Notes: a model not told the origin generated them from the sequence alone. Positions 1 to 8,423 are shown, counted from the first letter of the stretch. The stretch: 64,000 nucleotides of DNA from Polyangiaceae bacterium (GCA_019637265.1 JAHBVY010000002.1:744001-808000), one strand, 5' to 3'. Numbers and translations: made by a program.

Positions 1-326
1 GCTGGACCGCCCCCGATCAGAGCACGAGGGATGGTGAACGGACGAACAACTGGGGACCACGAGCAGCGCGTCACGACCCTGAAGGCGGTTCCCCATGACC
101 GCCCGCAGGAGCCGCGGCCTCACGGCCGTGTGCTGCAACTTGAGCCGCTGGCTTGAGTCACTGCCTGCGAGGGCGCTAGGCTTCCCTCCCCGCCGCCAGG
201 GCGGGACGCGCGAGCGCCCTCAAGGAAGCCGCTCGGGCGTGCTCACCGTCGGCGAAGGCCGCTTGGGGCTCGGGCGACCCTGCACTCGCTCCTACGGAAT
301 CAGGACACCTTCCTCGTGGGGATTCA
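1..326. other. Leading stretch without a supported gene
   Basis: I see no convincing coding region before the gene that starts at 327. Open frames here on both strands run into the 327 gene out of frame and lack family-like composition. The stretch probably holds the 5' leader and promoter of the 327 gene, but I could not pick a clear -35/-10 pair. Confidence 0.4.
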
Positions 327-2015
327 ATGAACTGGCGCCAACACATGCGGCACGCGGCCGCGAAGACCACGCTCGCAGCCGTGTTCTGCTCCACCCTCGC
401 CCTCCAGGCTGGGTGCAGCACCACCACGGAAGACATCCACCGTTGGGGGTACACCAAGCAGGGGCCGACCAAGCTCGTGGCGGTCCTCACCCACGACAAG
501 TATTCGACGGAGCTGCGCACCGAAGCGGCGATGACGCTGATCGGGATGAAGCCGCGCGGCGGCCGCCCGGTGGGCATCACCTGCAGTGAGGCGGATTGCC
601 GAGGGGCGATCGAGGCGCTCGCCAGCCTCAACGCCGAACAGCGCGCGCCCATCATGCAGCAGCTCATCCCGCGGCTGATCGCGGAGATGGCGAAACCGCC
701 ATCGCAGGTCGCGCCGGACCAGCCGGCGCTCGACACCACCTACCCGTTCAAAGACGGCGCCTACGCGCTGCTCACCTACGCCGATCAAGATTTGATCGGC
801 GACGAGAAGCTCAAGCAAGACGTGCGCGCCGCGCTCACCGCCTGGGTGATGGCCGACTTCGCCAGTCGCTTCGACAACACCACCCAACTCTCGAGCATGC
901 AACAGGTGCTGCGCACCCTCGGCGCGCCCGGTGTCCGCGGCTTGCCGTCGCTGCTCGTGCCGGGCGGTCGACGGATCAAGGAGACGGCCGAGCTGATCGC
1001 CGAGCTCGGCGACGCGGAGACCAAGCTGGCCGCCAGCCGCGCCCTGGTGAAGATCGCCGAGGACGTCGAGAGCGAGAGCTGGCGCGCTCAGAAGCGGCCG
1101 CAGGTGGAGGCGATCAACAAGTCTCAGGGGCTCACCGGGCTGACCGAGGCGCAGGTCGCCGGGCAGGTCGCGGTCTTCCAAGAGGAGGAGCTGATCCGCA
1201 CCATCCAGTCGATGAAGCAGGTGGGGCAGAAGCCCATCGTCGACTACCTGCTCGCCTACGCGGCGCGCGAAGATCCGAACGGTGAGCTGACCACTCGGCG
1301 CGCCCACGCGCTCGCCTCGCTCCAGGGCAACCTCGACAAGAGCGACCCGGCGCAAATCGAGGTGGTGTTGAAGCTGGCCGAGGCGCCCACCACGCCGGAC
1401 GCCATCCGCACGGTCGCCATCCAGCGCATCTCGGAGATGCCGCGCAAGCTGGTCATCGATCGCTTGTACGCGATGTTCAAGCACGACAACTGGAAGGTGC
1501 GGTGGCTCGCCGCGGACCTCGTGCTGCGGATGAGTGATCAGAGCCAGCTGGACGAGTTCATGACCCAGCTGAGCCGGTCCGACCGCGGGATGTCGTTGTC
1601 CGAGCCCGTCGTCTACGGCCTCAGGATCGGCGAGCTGAAGGGCAGCGAGAAGCCGGAGGTCCTCGCGGACAAGTACAGCGCCTCGAGCTACGCGGCCTCG
1701 GTGCGGCTCTCCGCGCTCAGCTACTACTCGAAGTACGGCACCAAGGAGCAGCTCGCCCGCGTGGCGCCCTATGAGAGCGACGGCGCGCGGGTGCCGCGGT
1801 GCACCGCGGACGACTGCGAGTGGGTGTGTGAGGTGAAGGTCGGAGACCAAGCCGAGGCCAAGGAGATCGCCACGGTCGGGGACTTCGTGCGCCACTGCGT
1901 GAAGCCGGCGATGGAAGCGCGCACGGAGGCCGACAAGGCCAAGGAAGCGGCCGAGAAGAAGGCCCAAGAAGCGAAGGACGCGCCTCCGGGTGGGTCGGGC
2001 GAAGACGCAAAATAA
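327..2015 (+). CDS. HEAT-repeat-like lipoprotein, function unknown
   Basis: This encodes a 562-residue protein with a lipoprotein signal peptide: a basic start, a hydrophobic stretch, then lipobox LQAGC with the lipidated Cys at residue 30. The mature part is alpha-helical in character, with recurring short helices such as LAASRALVKIAEDV and VRWLAADLVLRM that resemble HEAT-like repeats. A Cys-containing segment (RCTADDCEWVCEVKV) lies near residues 490-505. The last 35 residues are a charged Lys/Glu/Ala tail typical of coiled or disordered ends. It is probably anchored in the envelope as a scaffold or binding protein. A second HEAT-like exported protein lies at 16994-18862. The ATG at 327 follows GTGGGG and gives a good signal peptide. 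No enzymatic motif was recognised. Confidence 0.75.
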   Translation: MNWRQHMRHAAAKTTLAAVFCSTLALQAGCSTTTEDIHRWGYTKQGPTKLVAVLTHDKYSTELRTEAAMTLIGMKPRGGRPVGITCSEADCRGAIEALASLNAEQRAPIMQQLIPRLIAEMAKPPSQVAPDQPALDTTYPFKDGAYALLTYADQDLIGDEKLKQDVRAALTAWVMADFASRFDNTTQLSSMQQVLRTLGAPGVRGLPSLLVPGGRRIKETAELIAELGDAETKLAASRALVKIAEDVESESWRAQKRPQVEAINKSQGLTGLTEAQVAGQVAVFQEEELIRTIQSMKQVGQKPIVDYLLAYAAREDPNGELTTRRAHALASLQGNLDKSDPAQIEVVLKLAEAPTTPDAIRTVAIQRISEMPRKLVIDRLYAMFKHDNWKVRWLAADLVLRMSDQSQLDEFMTQLSRSDRGMSLSEPVVYGLRIGELKGSEKPEVLADKYSASSYAASVRLSALSYYSKYGTKEQLARVAPYESDGARVPRCTADDCEWVCEVKVGDQAEAKEIATVGDFVRHCVKPAMEARTEADKAKEAAEKKAQEAKDAPPGGSGEDAK

Positions 2016-2109
2016 TCAGCAATTTAGCGGCGGAATTGGCTAAACTCCCGCCGGCTCTGCGCGCGGCGATCGCGACCGCGCCGCTACCCTCAGGCTTGAG
2101 GTGTCCAGG

Positions 2110-2511
2110 ATGACAGACCAGAACAAGAAGACGTTGCGCTCGTTTCAGTGTCGTGACGCCCTGTGGGCTCGCTTCGAGCAGATGGCTCAGGAGCTCGAGT
2201 GCTCGGTGGACTACCTGCTCAACGACGCGATGAAGCAGTACGTGCGTCAGCGCGGCTACGCTCAGAGCCAAGCGGGCGGTCCAGTGAGCCCCGCGCCCGC
2301 GCCGCGGAGCTCCAAAGCTCCCCCGCCCCCGCCGCCACCCGGCAGGGCCAGCGCGCCGCCCCCGGCGCCGCCTTCACGGCGCGCGCCCCCGCCGCCCCCA
2401 CCAGGGACACCGCCGCCGCTCGCCGCGCCGCCTCCCCTGGCTCCGCCCGCGCCGCCCGCCGCACCGCCTCCCTTGGCGCCGCTCGCCCATGCCCGCGCCG
2501 CCTGGTGGTAG
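2110..2511 (+). CDS. Ribbon-helix-helix-like domain with polyproline tail (N-terminal half of a frameshifted RHH/FHA gene)
   Basis: The first ~55 residues (from MTDQNKKTLRSFQCRDALW) look like a ribbon-helix-helix or CopG-like fold: a strand, then helices containing FEQMAQELECSVDYLLNDAM. A long Pro/Ala-rich linker follows and ends abruptly at a TAG at 2509-2511 after a short non-proline sequence (AHARAAWW). The FHA domain that should follow lies in the next frame from 2489. I chose ATG 2110 because GAGG lies 8 bases upstream; a GTG at 2101 is also in frame. The most likely intact product is one protein: RHH, proline linker, then FHA. The break is near 2480-2490, where one extra C in the CCC run would explain the shift. 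It could be a sequencing error, a true mutation or a slippery site. Confidence 0.7.
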   Translation: MTDQNKKTLRSFQCRDALWARFEQMAQELECSVDYLLNDAMKQYVRQRGYAQSQAGGPVSPAPAPRSSKAPPPPPPPGRASAPPPAPPSRRAPPPPPPGTPPPLAAPPPLAPPAPPAAPPPLAPLAHARAAWW

Positions 2512-2947
2512 CCGCGTGCCACCGCCCCCGCCGCCCGTCAGCGCGCGGGTCGCCCCCCCGCCGCCGCCCCCCGTGGCGCGTTCAGTGCCCCCAGCGCCCC
2601 CGCTCGCTCCCCCCGCAGCGCGCCCGGCCCCCCCGGGGCCGCCAGGTTACGCCGCGGCGCCCGCGCCCACCCTGTTCGTGGAGTACGAGGGCACGCGCTA
2701 CCCAGTGACGAAGGAGCGCTTCATCATCGGGCGCGGCAAGCAGTCCAGCGACCTGACCATCAAGGATCCGAACGTGTCGCGCCAGCACGCGATGGTCGAG
2801 TTCTTGAACGGCCAGTTCTACATGGTGGACATGGGCTCCACCAACGGCATCGAGCACCAAGGGCAGCGGGTGCAGCGCAAGGTGATCAACGAGGGTGACT
2901 ACTTCAAGGTGTGCGACCACGAGATGCGCTTCACCTTCCACGGCTAG
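2489..2947 (+). CDS. FHA-domain protein (C-terminal half of a frameshifted RHH/FHA gene)
   Basis: This 152-residue frame begins with a Pro-rich linker (about residues 1-60) and continues into a complete forkhead-associated domain at about residues 63-150. The FHA hallmarks are present: FIIGRGKQSSDLTI (GR), NVSRQHAMVEF (SxxH) and MGSTNGIEHQGQRV (TNG). FHA domains bind phosphothreonine peptides, so this is a phospho-signalling adaptor. No ribosome-binding site precedes ATG 2489, and the linker composition matches the end of the upstream frame. I therefore read it as the displaced C-terminal part of the 2110 gene. Its stop at 2945-2947 is followed by a direct repeat and then a strong terminator. 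Confidence 0.75.
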   Translation: MPAPPGGSRVPPPPPPVSARVAPPPPPPVARSVPPAPPLAPPAARPAPPGPPGYAAAPAPTLFVEYEGTRYPVTKERFIIGRGKQSSDLTIKDPNVSRQHAMVEFLNGQFYMVDMGSTNGIEHQGQRVQRKVINEGDYFKVCDHEMRFTFHG

Positions 2948-2997
2948 TCAAGCGCCCTGATGAGAAGCCAAGCGCCTGGTAGTCAAGCGCCCTGATG
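2945..2997 (+). repeat. 18-bp direct repeat pair before the terminator
   Basis: TAGTCAAGCGCCCTGATG occurs at 2945-2962, overlapping the FHA stop codon, and again exactly at 2980-2997. A partial copy (AAGCGCCTGG) lies between them. It looks like a local duplication of the gene's 3' end. Confidence 0.75.
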
Positions 2998-3000
2998 CAA

Positions 3001-3041
3001 CGACGCGGCGTGGCCACTGAGGCCACGCCGCGTCGGTTTTT
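3001..3041 (+). terminator. Rho-independent terminator of the RHH/FHA gene
   Basis: A perfect 15-bp stem, CGACGCGGCGTGGCC (3001-3015) pairing with 3021-3035, encloses a 5-base loop (ACTGA). It is followed by GTTTTTG. It lies 53 bases after the FHA stop and 12 bases from the 3' end of the opposing CbiX-like gene, so it may serve both transcripts. Confidence 0.85.
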
Positions 3042-3052
3042 GTTGTACCTAC

Positions 3053-4171
3053 CTACTGTGGGGTGCGGAACTCGCCGGAGGCCAGCGCGGCGATCTCTTG
3101 CTCGATCCAGCGCGCCACCTCGGGGTGCGGGATCAGCCCTCGCTGGTTGGCGACGTACTCGAGTCCCTTCAGCACCTTCGCGTAGGGGCCGAAGCCCTGC
3201 ACCCGGAAGGGGATCACGATGGCGGTGCCGCCCTCGTCTGCGGCGCGCTGCACGAACGCGCGGACGCGCTCCTCGGCGGCGACGCGCTTGTCTGGCCAGT
3301 CCTCACGCAGCGTCTCGGCTCGAACGCGGCGGAACGGCGCGCGGGTGCGCACGGTGGCGGCGCGCTGCTCCAGCGCCGCGAGCCAACGCTCGTTCTCGGC
3401 GTCATCCCCAGGGCCGTGCGCCAAGATGAGGACGTCCTCACGCTCGGGGGCCTTGCTGAGGGCCAAGGCACGGTCAGCCAGGATGGCGCCGGTCTGCTCG
3501 GAGTCGATGAGGCCGTGGGTCGAGAGCGCGAACGAGGACTTGGTTTCTACACGGAAAAATTCCATGGAGTGCCCGCCGTGACCACCACCGTGCGCACCGT
3601 GACCACCACCGGGTGCGCCGTGACCGCCACCGTGCCCTGCGTGCCCACCGGTGTGCTCGCCGATCCCACCGTGGGTGCCGTCCTTGGCGTGCCCACCCTC
3701 GTCGTCGTCGTCGTCCGCAGGAGGGCTCCCGTGCCCGCCCGCCATGTAGGCCGCGAGCACCGGGTGCATGACGTGCCCCGCGTGCTCTGGACCAGGCGCG
3801 CCGGGGCGGAGCCCGAAGATCTGCTCGGTCGCGTCGAGGAAGCTCTCCCCGCTGACGAACAGGCGCACCACCCCGATGCGGCGGACGCCCCGCGCCTCGA
3901 GCCTACGGATCGCCTCCTGCAAGCTCTTGGCGTCCGCCATCCCGAAGGCGACCTCCAGCACGTGCTTCTCTTGCAGCGGCCTGACCGCCTCGAGCACCGC
4001 GGCGTCCCACTCCGGGTTGCCGCCGTGAGCCATCAAGATCACCCCGAAGTCGTTCGATGAGCTGCCTTCTGGGGTGGGCGCAACGGGCGCGGGGGTGGCG
4101 GCAGGGCCACAAGCCGCCACCAGGAGCGCAAGGAACGAGAAGCATGCGAGGAACTCCCTGAGCCGATTCAT
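3053..4171 (-). CDS. Exported CbiX-like lipoprotein with a His-rich loop
   Basis: This 372-residue protein has a lipoprotein signal (lipobox LVAAC, Cys21) followed by two CbiX/sirohydrochlorin-chelatase-like halves. The first starts at about residue 42 with VILMAHGG (His49) and LEVAFGMADAKSLQEAI; the second starts at about residue 246 with VLILAHGPG (His252). Between them, residues 147-201 form a Gly/His-rich loop with 11 histidines after a run of five aspartates, a likely metal-binding segment. CbiX enzymes insert Co or Ni into tetrapyrroles in the cytoplasm. An envelope-anchored version suggests metal binding, sensing or storage instead, which is inference. The gene converges on the RHH/FHA gene. 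Start ATG 4171 gives a compact signal peptide. Confidence 0.7.
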   Translation of the reverse strand: MNRLREFLACFSFLALLVAACGPAATPAPVAPTPEGSSSNDFGVILMAHGGNPEWDAAVLEAVRPLQEKHVLEVAFGMADAKSLQEAIRRLEARGVRRIGVVRLFVSGESFLDATEQIFGLRPGAPGPEHAGHVMHPVLAAYMAGGHGSPPADDDDDEGGHAKDGTHGGIGEHTGGHAGHGGGHGAPGGGHGAHGGGHGGHSMEFFRVETKSSFALSTHGLIDSEQTGAILADRALALSKAPEREDVLILAHGPGDDAENERWLAALEQRAATVRTRAPFRRVRAETLREDWPDKRVAAEERVRAFVQRAADEGGTAIVIPFRVQGFGPYAKVLKGLEYVANQRGLIPHPEVARWIEQEIAALASGEFRTPQ

Positions 4172-4431
4172 ACCCGAGCCCTACTGAAATCGATTATCAA
4201 GTTCAAATGATGGGGTGTCGCAGGGCGATGTGTCGCAGGGCCAGTTCGCTCTGTGAGCACGCGCTCAGCTCAGCGATGGACGCAAACCGCGTGATGAGCC
4301 CGCTTGAGCCAGGAGTCCTGACGGAAGTCGCTGGGGCGCGAGCGGAGCAAACCGTGGTGCGGCGACACCCTGCTGGGACGATGAGCGAAGCAAACTGTGA
4401 GCACGGCGAACGGGCGCGCTACGCTACCGGT

Positions 4432-5730
4432 GTGCGCTCGCGCTTCGCTTCGTTCGGCGCCTCAGCCCTCGCTTCGTTGCGCGTCAGGGCGCTCGCTTCG
4501 TTCGGCGCCAAGGCGGTGCCGCTCGCTGCGCTGACGCTGCTGAGCGGCGCGGCGGCGGCCGCGCCGCTCTGGCAGCAGGGCGCGCGGCTGCCCGATCAGG
4601 TGCGGAGCGTGCAAATCTTGCGCGAGGGTGAGCCAATGTGGACCGCGCCCGATCGCCGCGCCCCGCGGCGCGGCACGGCGCGGCTCGGCGCGCACCTGCC
4701 GGTGTACAGCACCCGGAGCGGCCCGGGCTGCGCCGGCAAGTGGATCAACGTGGGGCCCATGGCCTGGCTGTGCGAGCTGGACGTCGCGCTCTCCGCCGCG
4801 CCGCCGCTCACCGAAGAGCCCCCGCGCGTCACCGCCTCGGGGCTCCCCTTCGACTACTTCTTCGCCGGCGCCGACGGCGCCTTCGGCTACGGCCGGCTAT
4901 CGCAAGCCGATCTCGGCGCGCCGAGCGCGCAGTACGAACCGGGGATGTCGGTCGCCCTGGTGCGCACCCAGACCAACGCCTTGGGCGAGCTCTTCGGGCT
5001 CACCACCAAGGGCTTCTGGTTCCCGATGCGCGAGCTCAACCCCGCGCGGCCCTTGGGCTTCGGCGCCGAGGAGCTAAACGGTGAGCTCGACGTACTGTGG
5101 GTGTACCAGCGCACGGCGTCGCTCCACGACAAGCCAGAGGGGCGCCGCACGGGGACGCTCAGTCAGTTCGAGAGCGCGCGCTACACCGAGGTGGTGGTGC
5201 GCTCGAAGCGGCGCTGGTTCAAGACGCCGCACGGCTGGGTCTCCGAGCGCGAGGTGCGCGCGCCGACGCCCAGTGAGCCCCCGGAGGAGGCGCGCCCCGA
5301 CGAGCGCTGGATCGACGTGGAGCTGGAGCAACAAGTCATCACAGCTTACCAAGGTCGGGTGCCGGTGTTCAGCGCGCTCGCGTCCACCGGGCGCGGCCGC
5401 GGTAAGAGCGAGATGGCGACGCCCGTCGGGGTGCACCGGGTGTGGGTGAAGCTCCGCACCGGCGACATGGACAACCTCGAGAACGAGTACGCGGGGCGCT
5501 ACTACGCCATCGAGGAGGTGCCGTGGGTGCTCTACTTCAAGCGCGGCTACGGCCTCCACGGCACCTTCTGGCACCGCCGCTTCGGGAACAAGCAGAGCCA
5601 CGGCTGCGTCAACCTCACGCCGCGCGCCGCCGAGCGGCTCTACCACTGGTCGAGCCCCAAGCTGCCCGCTGGGTGGACAGCTGCCCTACCCACAGCGTAC
5701 GAACCGGGCACCCTGGTGCGCGTGCGCTGA
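4432..5730 (+). CDS. L,D-transpeptidase (YkuD family), exported
   Basis: The C-terminal ~130 residues are a YkuD catalytic domain: IDVELEQQVITAYQGRVPV at its start, STGRGRGKSEMATPVGVHRV, then HGTFWHRRFG and the active-site SHGCVNL (catalytic Cys near residue 392). Such enzymes form 3-3 cross-links in peptidoglycan or attach proteins to it. A signal-like hydrophobic segment ending SGAAAAAPLW precedes a ~230-residue N-terminal region with SH3-like character. The start is uncertain. I chose GTG 4432, next to the signal peptide; ATG 4381 and ATG 4207 are in frame. The DNA at 4440-4510 encodes near-repeats of ASFGA/ASLR, so the signal region is built from a repeated CTCGCTTCG motif. The 260 bases upstream hold the repeated GTGTCGCAGGGC but no other gene. 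Confidence 0.8.
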   Translation: MRSRFASFGASALASLRVRALASFGAKAVPLAALTLLSGAAAAAPLWQQGARLPDQVRSVQILREGEPMWTAPDRRAPRRGTARLGAHLPVYSTRSGPGCAGKWINVGPMAWLCELDVALSAAPPLTEEPPRVTASGLPFDYFFAGADGAFGYGRLSQADLGAPSAQYEPGMSVALVRTQTNALGELFGLTTKGFWFPMRELNPARPLGFGAEELNGELDVLWVYQRTASLHDKPEGRRTGTLSQFESARYTEVVVRSKRRWFKTPHGWVSEREVRAPTPSEPPEEARPDERWIDVELEQQVITAYQGRVPVFSALASTGRGRGKSEMATPVGVHRVWVKLRTGDMDNLENEYAGRYYAIEEVPWVLYFKRGYGLHGTFWHRRFGNKQSHGCVNLTPRAAERLYHWSSPKLPAGWTAALPTAYEPGTLVRVR

Positions 5731-5783
5731 CGCCCGGCGTGGGGCCAAGACGGCGCGCTGGGGCGTGGCCCCCGCGGAGCGAT

Positions 5784-5800
5784 CCAACCCCCTAAAAAAG
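5784..5800. repeat. Copy of a dispersed C5/T-run motif
   Basis: CCAACCCCCTAAAAAAG (in reverse, a T-run followed by AGGGGGTTGG) lies 54 bases after the L,D-transpeptidase stop. Similar motifs recur between genes at about 10555, 16603, 21071, 27943, 40511, 41785, 48199, 51106 and 52121. The A/T run could help termination here, but no good stem precedes it. Confidence 0.5.
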
Positions 5801-5899
5801 AAGCCCCTCCATGGGCGCAGCGCCCCGGGTCCGCGCGGGCCCGGGCTGAGCGTCGCCGCCGTTCACGCCCAAGGCTTGGTTCCGTGCTTCGGCGTGTGG

Positions 5900-6013
5900 G
5901 CGGCCACGGGGGGCCGCCCCTACGAGCAGCGGCCACGGAAGGCTGCCCGTACGAGCAGCAGCCACGGGGAGCCGCCCCTGCGGGCCAGCGGTCACGGTAC
6001 CGCCCTACGCGCC
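5900..6013. repeat. Tandem array of four 29-bp palindromic units
   Basis: Units begin at 5900, 5929, 5958 and about 5988 (the last partial). Each starts GCGGCCACGG or a close variant, has an internal inverted repeat (for example GCGGCC with GGCCGC), and ends near GCCCCTACGAGCA. A related single unit lies at 41597-41620, and other GCCCCTAC-ended palindromes lie near 47878. The array fills the gap just upstream of the TerB-like gene at 6056. No CRISPR-like unique spacers are present, because the units abut directly. Confidence 0.75.
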
Positions 6014-6055
6014 GGCGACTTTCCATCAGTGAACCGCGCGCCTACACTAGGCGCC

Positions 6056-6496
6056 ATGGATTTGGACATCGGGCGAGACACCCTCATCGCGCTGGCCGCG
6101 GTGGTCTGGGCAGACGGTGAGATGGCTCCAGAAGAGGCCAACGGGCTGCGGAGCGCCGCGGCTCAGCTCGGCCTGCCGCAGGCGGACCTCGGCGCCGTGG
6201 AGGCGGCCATCACCCAGCGCGTGACGCTGGACCACGTCGAGACGATCCGCATGAACCGCCTGACGCGGCTGTTCACGTTCGCCGCCGCGGGGTGGCTGGT
6301 GCAGCTGAAGGGTCACGTGGACGCCAAGGAGACCGAGGCGCTGAAGCTGCTGGGGGATCGCCTGGGGCTGAGTGACGTCGCGCGCGAACGCGCGAGCCGC
6401 GCGGCCTCCGTCATCGAGCGGCGTGACACGGGCTTCGATCTCGTGGCGCTGCGCTCGCGGCTCTCCACCAGCCTGAGCCAGGTGGGGCTCGAGTAG
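6056..6496 (+). CDS. TerB-like domain protein
   Basis: This encodes a 146-residue soluble, mostly helical protein. The sequence DTLIALAAVVWADGEMAPEE near the start and the later acidic helices match the tellurite-resistance TerB-like fold, whose acidic residues suggest metal binding; the precise role is unknown. Start ATG 6056 is the first that excludes the 29-bp repeat array upstream. The stop at 6494-6496 is 3 bases before the GTG start of the UbiB-like gene, so the two are probably co-transcribed and coupled. Confidence 0.7.
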   Translation: MDLDIGRDTLIALAAVVWADGEMAPEEANGLRSAAAQLGLPQADLGAVEAAITQRVTLDHVETIRMNRLTRLFTFAAAGWLVQLKGHVDAKETEALKLLGDRLGLSDVARERASRAASVIERRDTGFDLVALRSRLSTSLSQVGLE

Positions 6497-6499
6497 CCG

Positions 6500-8230
6500 G
6501 TGGTCTCGCTGCTCAGCGCCGCGCGAGATCTCGCGCGGGTGCATGACATCGCGCGCGTGCTGGTGCGGCATGGCTTCGGCGAAGTCGTGCACCGCACCGG
6601 CATCGGGCGGCGCAAGCCCAAGGCCAAAGAGACCCAGGGCGCGAGCGCAAAGGTCAAAGAACCTGACGGTGAGCTCGATCTCGATCTGGAGCTCACCGAT
6701 GAAGACCGGCGCTCCCAGGCGGAGGCCAAGTCGATGTCCTCGGCGGTGCGCGCGCGCCGTGTGCTGGAGGACTTGGGCCCTTCGTTCGTGAAGCTGGGGC
6801 AGATCATCTCCACCCGCACCGACGTGCTCCCACAGGAGCTGGTCCGCGAGCTGAAGAAGCTGCAAGACTCGGTGCCGCCCGTCCCCTTCAGCGAGATCCA
6901 AGGCCAGATCGAGCGCTCGCTCGGCGCGCCCATCGAGGACATCTTCGAGCACTTCGATCCGGAGCCGCTCGCCGCCGCGAGCATCGCTCAGGTGCACGTC
7001 GCCACCCTGCGCACCGAGGAGGGCCTGGTGAAGGTCGCGGTGAAGGTGCAGCGCCCCGGCATCGGCGACACCGTGAAGAGCGACGTGGACATCCTCCACG
7101 CGCTGGCGGCGCTGGTGGAGCGCACCATCCCCGAGAGCAAGATCTACTCGCCCATCGGCCTCGTGCAGCAGTTCGATCGCGCCATCACCGCCGAGCTCGA
7201 CTTCGGCACCGAGGCGGACAACGCCGCGCGCTTCGCCGAGCACTTCGAGGGGTATAGTCAGGTCCGCTTCCCTAAGGTGTACCGCCAGGCGTCGAGCAAG
7301 CAGGTGCTCACGCTGGAGTTCCTGGACGGCAAGAAGATCTACGACGCGATCGCCGAGGGCTACGACGGTAAGAAGCTCGCGCGCGTCGCGGTGGACATCG
7401 TCGTCAAGCAGATCTTCGAGGACGGCTTTTTCCACGCGGATCCACACCCCGGCAACGTGCTGGTGATGGGCACGCCGGAGCGCCCCGTGTTCGCCATGAT
7501 CGACCTCGGCATGGTGGGGCGCCTCTCACCGCGCATGCGCGACCTCACGGTGGACCTGATGGTGGCCGCCGTGCGCAAAGACTACGAGGGCATCGCCGAC
7601 GCGCTCTACGCCATCGGCACCAAGACCAAGAAGGTCGACATGAACGCCTACCGGGCGGAGGTGTCGCTGCTCGCGGAGAAGTACCTCGACAAGCAGCTGA
7701 AGGACATCGAGATCTCGGAGCTCATCCGCGACCTGGTGCAGGGCGCCACCAAGTACGGTTTGGAGATCCCACCTGACTTCATGCTGGTGGGTAAGGCGCT
7801 GATGACCATCGAGGGCGTGGGCAAGGAGATCGACCCGGAGCTCGACGTCTTCACCGAGGTGCGCCCGCTGTTCCTCGATATCTTACGGAAACGCTACTCG
7901 CCGGAGAAGATAGCCGGGGAGCTCCTCAGGCGCGTGGAGCGCCTGAGCGGCGCCACGTACAACGTGCCGCAGCAGCTCTCGGAGCTGCTCGACGACGTGG
8001 CGCTGGGGCGCTTGGTGGTGCGGACGGAGGCGCTCGGCGCCGCTCAGGTGACGGACCGCTTGGGTCGCCGCATCTCCTCCAGCGTGGTCGCCGCGGCGCT
8101 GATGCTCGGCGGGTGCTGGCTGGTGGCGGCGAGCCACAGCGTGCTCGGCGGGCTCCTGATGGTACTGGCGGTGCTGCTCTACCTGCTGCACCTCTCGCTG
8201 GATACCTTACGCGGCTTGCGGAAGAAGTAA
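6500..8230 (+). CDS. ABC1/UbiB family atypical kinase-like protein
   Basis: This 576-residue protein has the family signature in order: KLGQIISTRTDVLP (KxGQ, ~residues 95-108), the Ala-rich nucleotide loop AAASIAQVHVA (~155-165), the catalytic-loop equivalent FFHADPHPGN (~310-320) and MIDLGMVG (DFG equivalent, ~333-340). Two hydrophobic segments at the C-terminus (from ~530) anchor it in the inner membrane. In other bacteria UbiB supports ubiquinone biosynthesis through lipid-linked ATPase activity. No ubiquinone genes are nearby, so the exact pathway is open. It begins with GTG 6500 right after the TerB-like gene. The N-terminal ~80 residues are charged and probably flexible. Confidence 0.85.
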   Translation: MVSLLSAARDLARVHDIARVLVRHGFGEVVHRTGIGRRKPKAKETQGASAKVKEPDGELDLDLELTDEDRRSQAEAKSMSSAVRARRVLEDLGPSFVKLGQIISTRTDVLPQELVRELKKLQDSVPPVPFSEIQGQIERSLGAPIEDIFEHFDPEPLAAASIAQVHVATLRTEEGLVKVAVKVQRPGIGDTVKSDVDILHALAALVERTIPESKIYSPIGLVQQFDRAITAELDFGTEADNAARFAEHFEGYSQVRFPKVYRQASSKQVLTLEFLDGKKIYDAIAEGYDGKKLARVAVDIVVKQIFEDGFFHADPHPGNVLVMGTPERPVFAMIDLGMVGRLSPRMRDLTVDLMVAAVRKDYEGIADALYAIGTKTKKVDMNAYRAEVSLLAEKYLDKQLKDIEISELIRDLVQGATKYGLEIPPDFMLVGKALMTIEGVGKEIDPELDVFTEVRPLFLDILRKRYSPEKIAGELLRRVERLSGATYNVPQQLSELLDDVALGRLVVRTEALGAAQVTDRLGRRISSSVVAAALMLGGCWLVAASHSVLGGLLMVLAVLLYLLHLSLDTLRGLRKK

Positions 8231-8290
8231 GGCACCCGGTCGCAACAAACCTTCAGTCATCGAGGCTCCGTTGATTTCGACCAGGTGCCT
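8230..8290 (+). terminator. Possible terminator or long-loop inverted repeat after the UbiB-like gene
   Basis: AGGCACCCGGTCG (8230-8242) pairs with CGACCAGGTGCCT (8278-8290) except at one position, across a 35-base loop. It begins at the last base of the UbiB-like stop codon. There is no T-tract, so it may be a processing or Rho-related structure rather than a classical terminator. Confidence 0.35.
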
Positions 8291-8423
8291 AACCGCGTGG
8301 AAACGCGACGAGGCCACCGACCCAGCGCGCGAGCACGCCGAGTGGTGACCTCCGATGGTGCGCTGAGCCCGCGCCCGCGCGCCGACGTCGCGGCGCAGCA
8401 GGCGAGGCCCGCGGCGGTTCCCC

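Noticed and set aside
324..1967. 547-codon minus-strand frame over the HEAT-like lipoprotein
   Set aside because: Composition is typical of a complementary-frame artefact; the plus-strand gene has a clear lipoprotein signal.
4207..4431. N-terminal 75 codons upstream of the L,D-transpeptidase signal peptide
   Set aside because: The extension is repetitive and would place the signal peptide far inside the protein, so a downstream start is preferred.
5900..6013. CRISPR array
   Set aside because: Units are directly adjacent with no unique spacers, and no cas gene is nearby.
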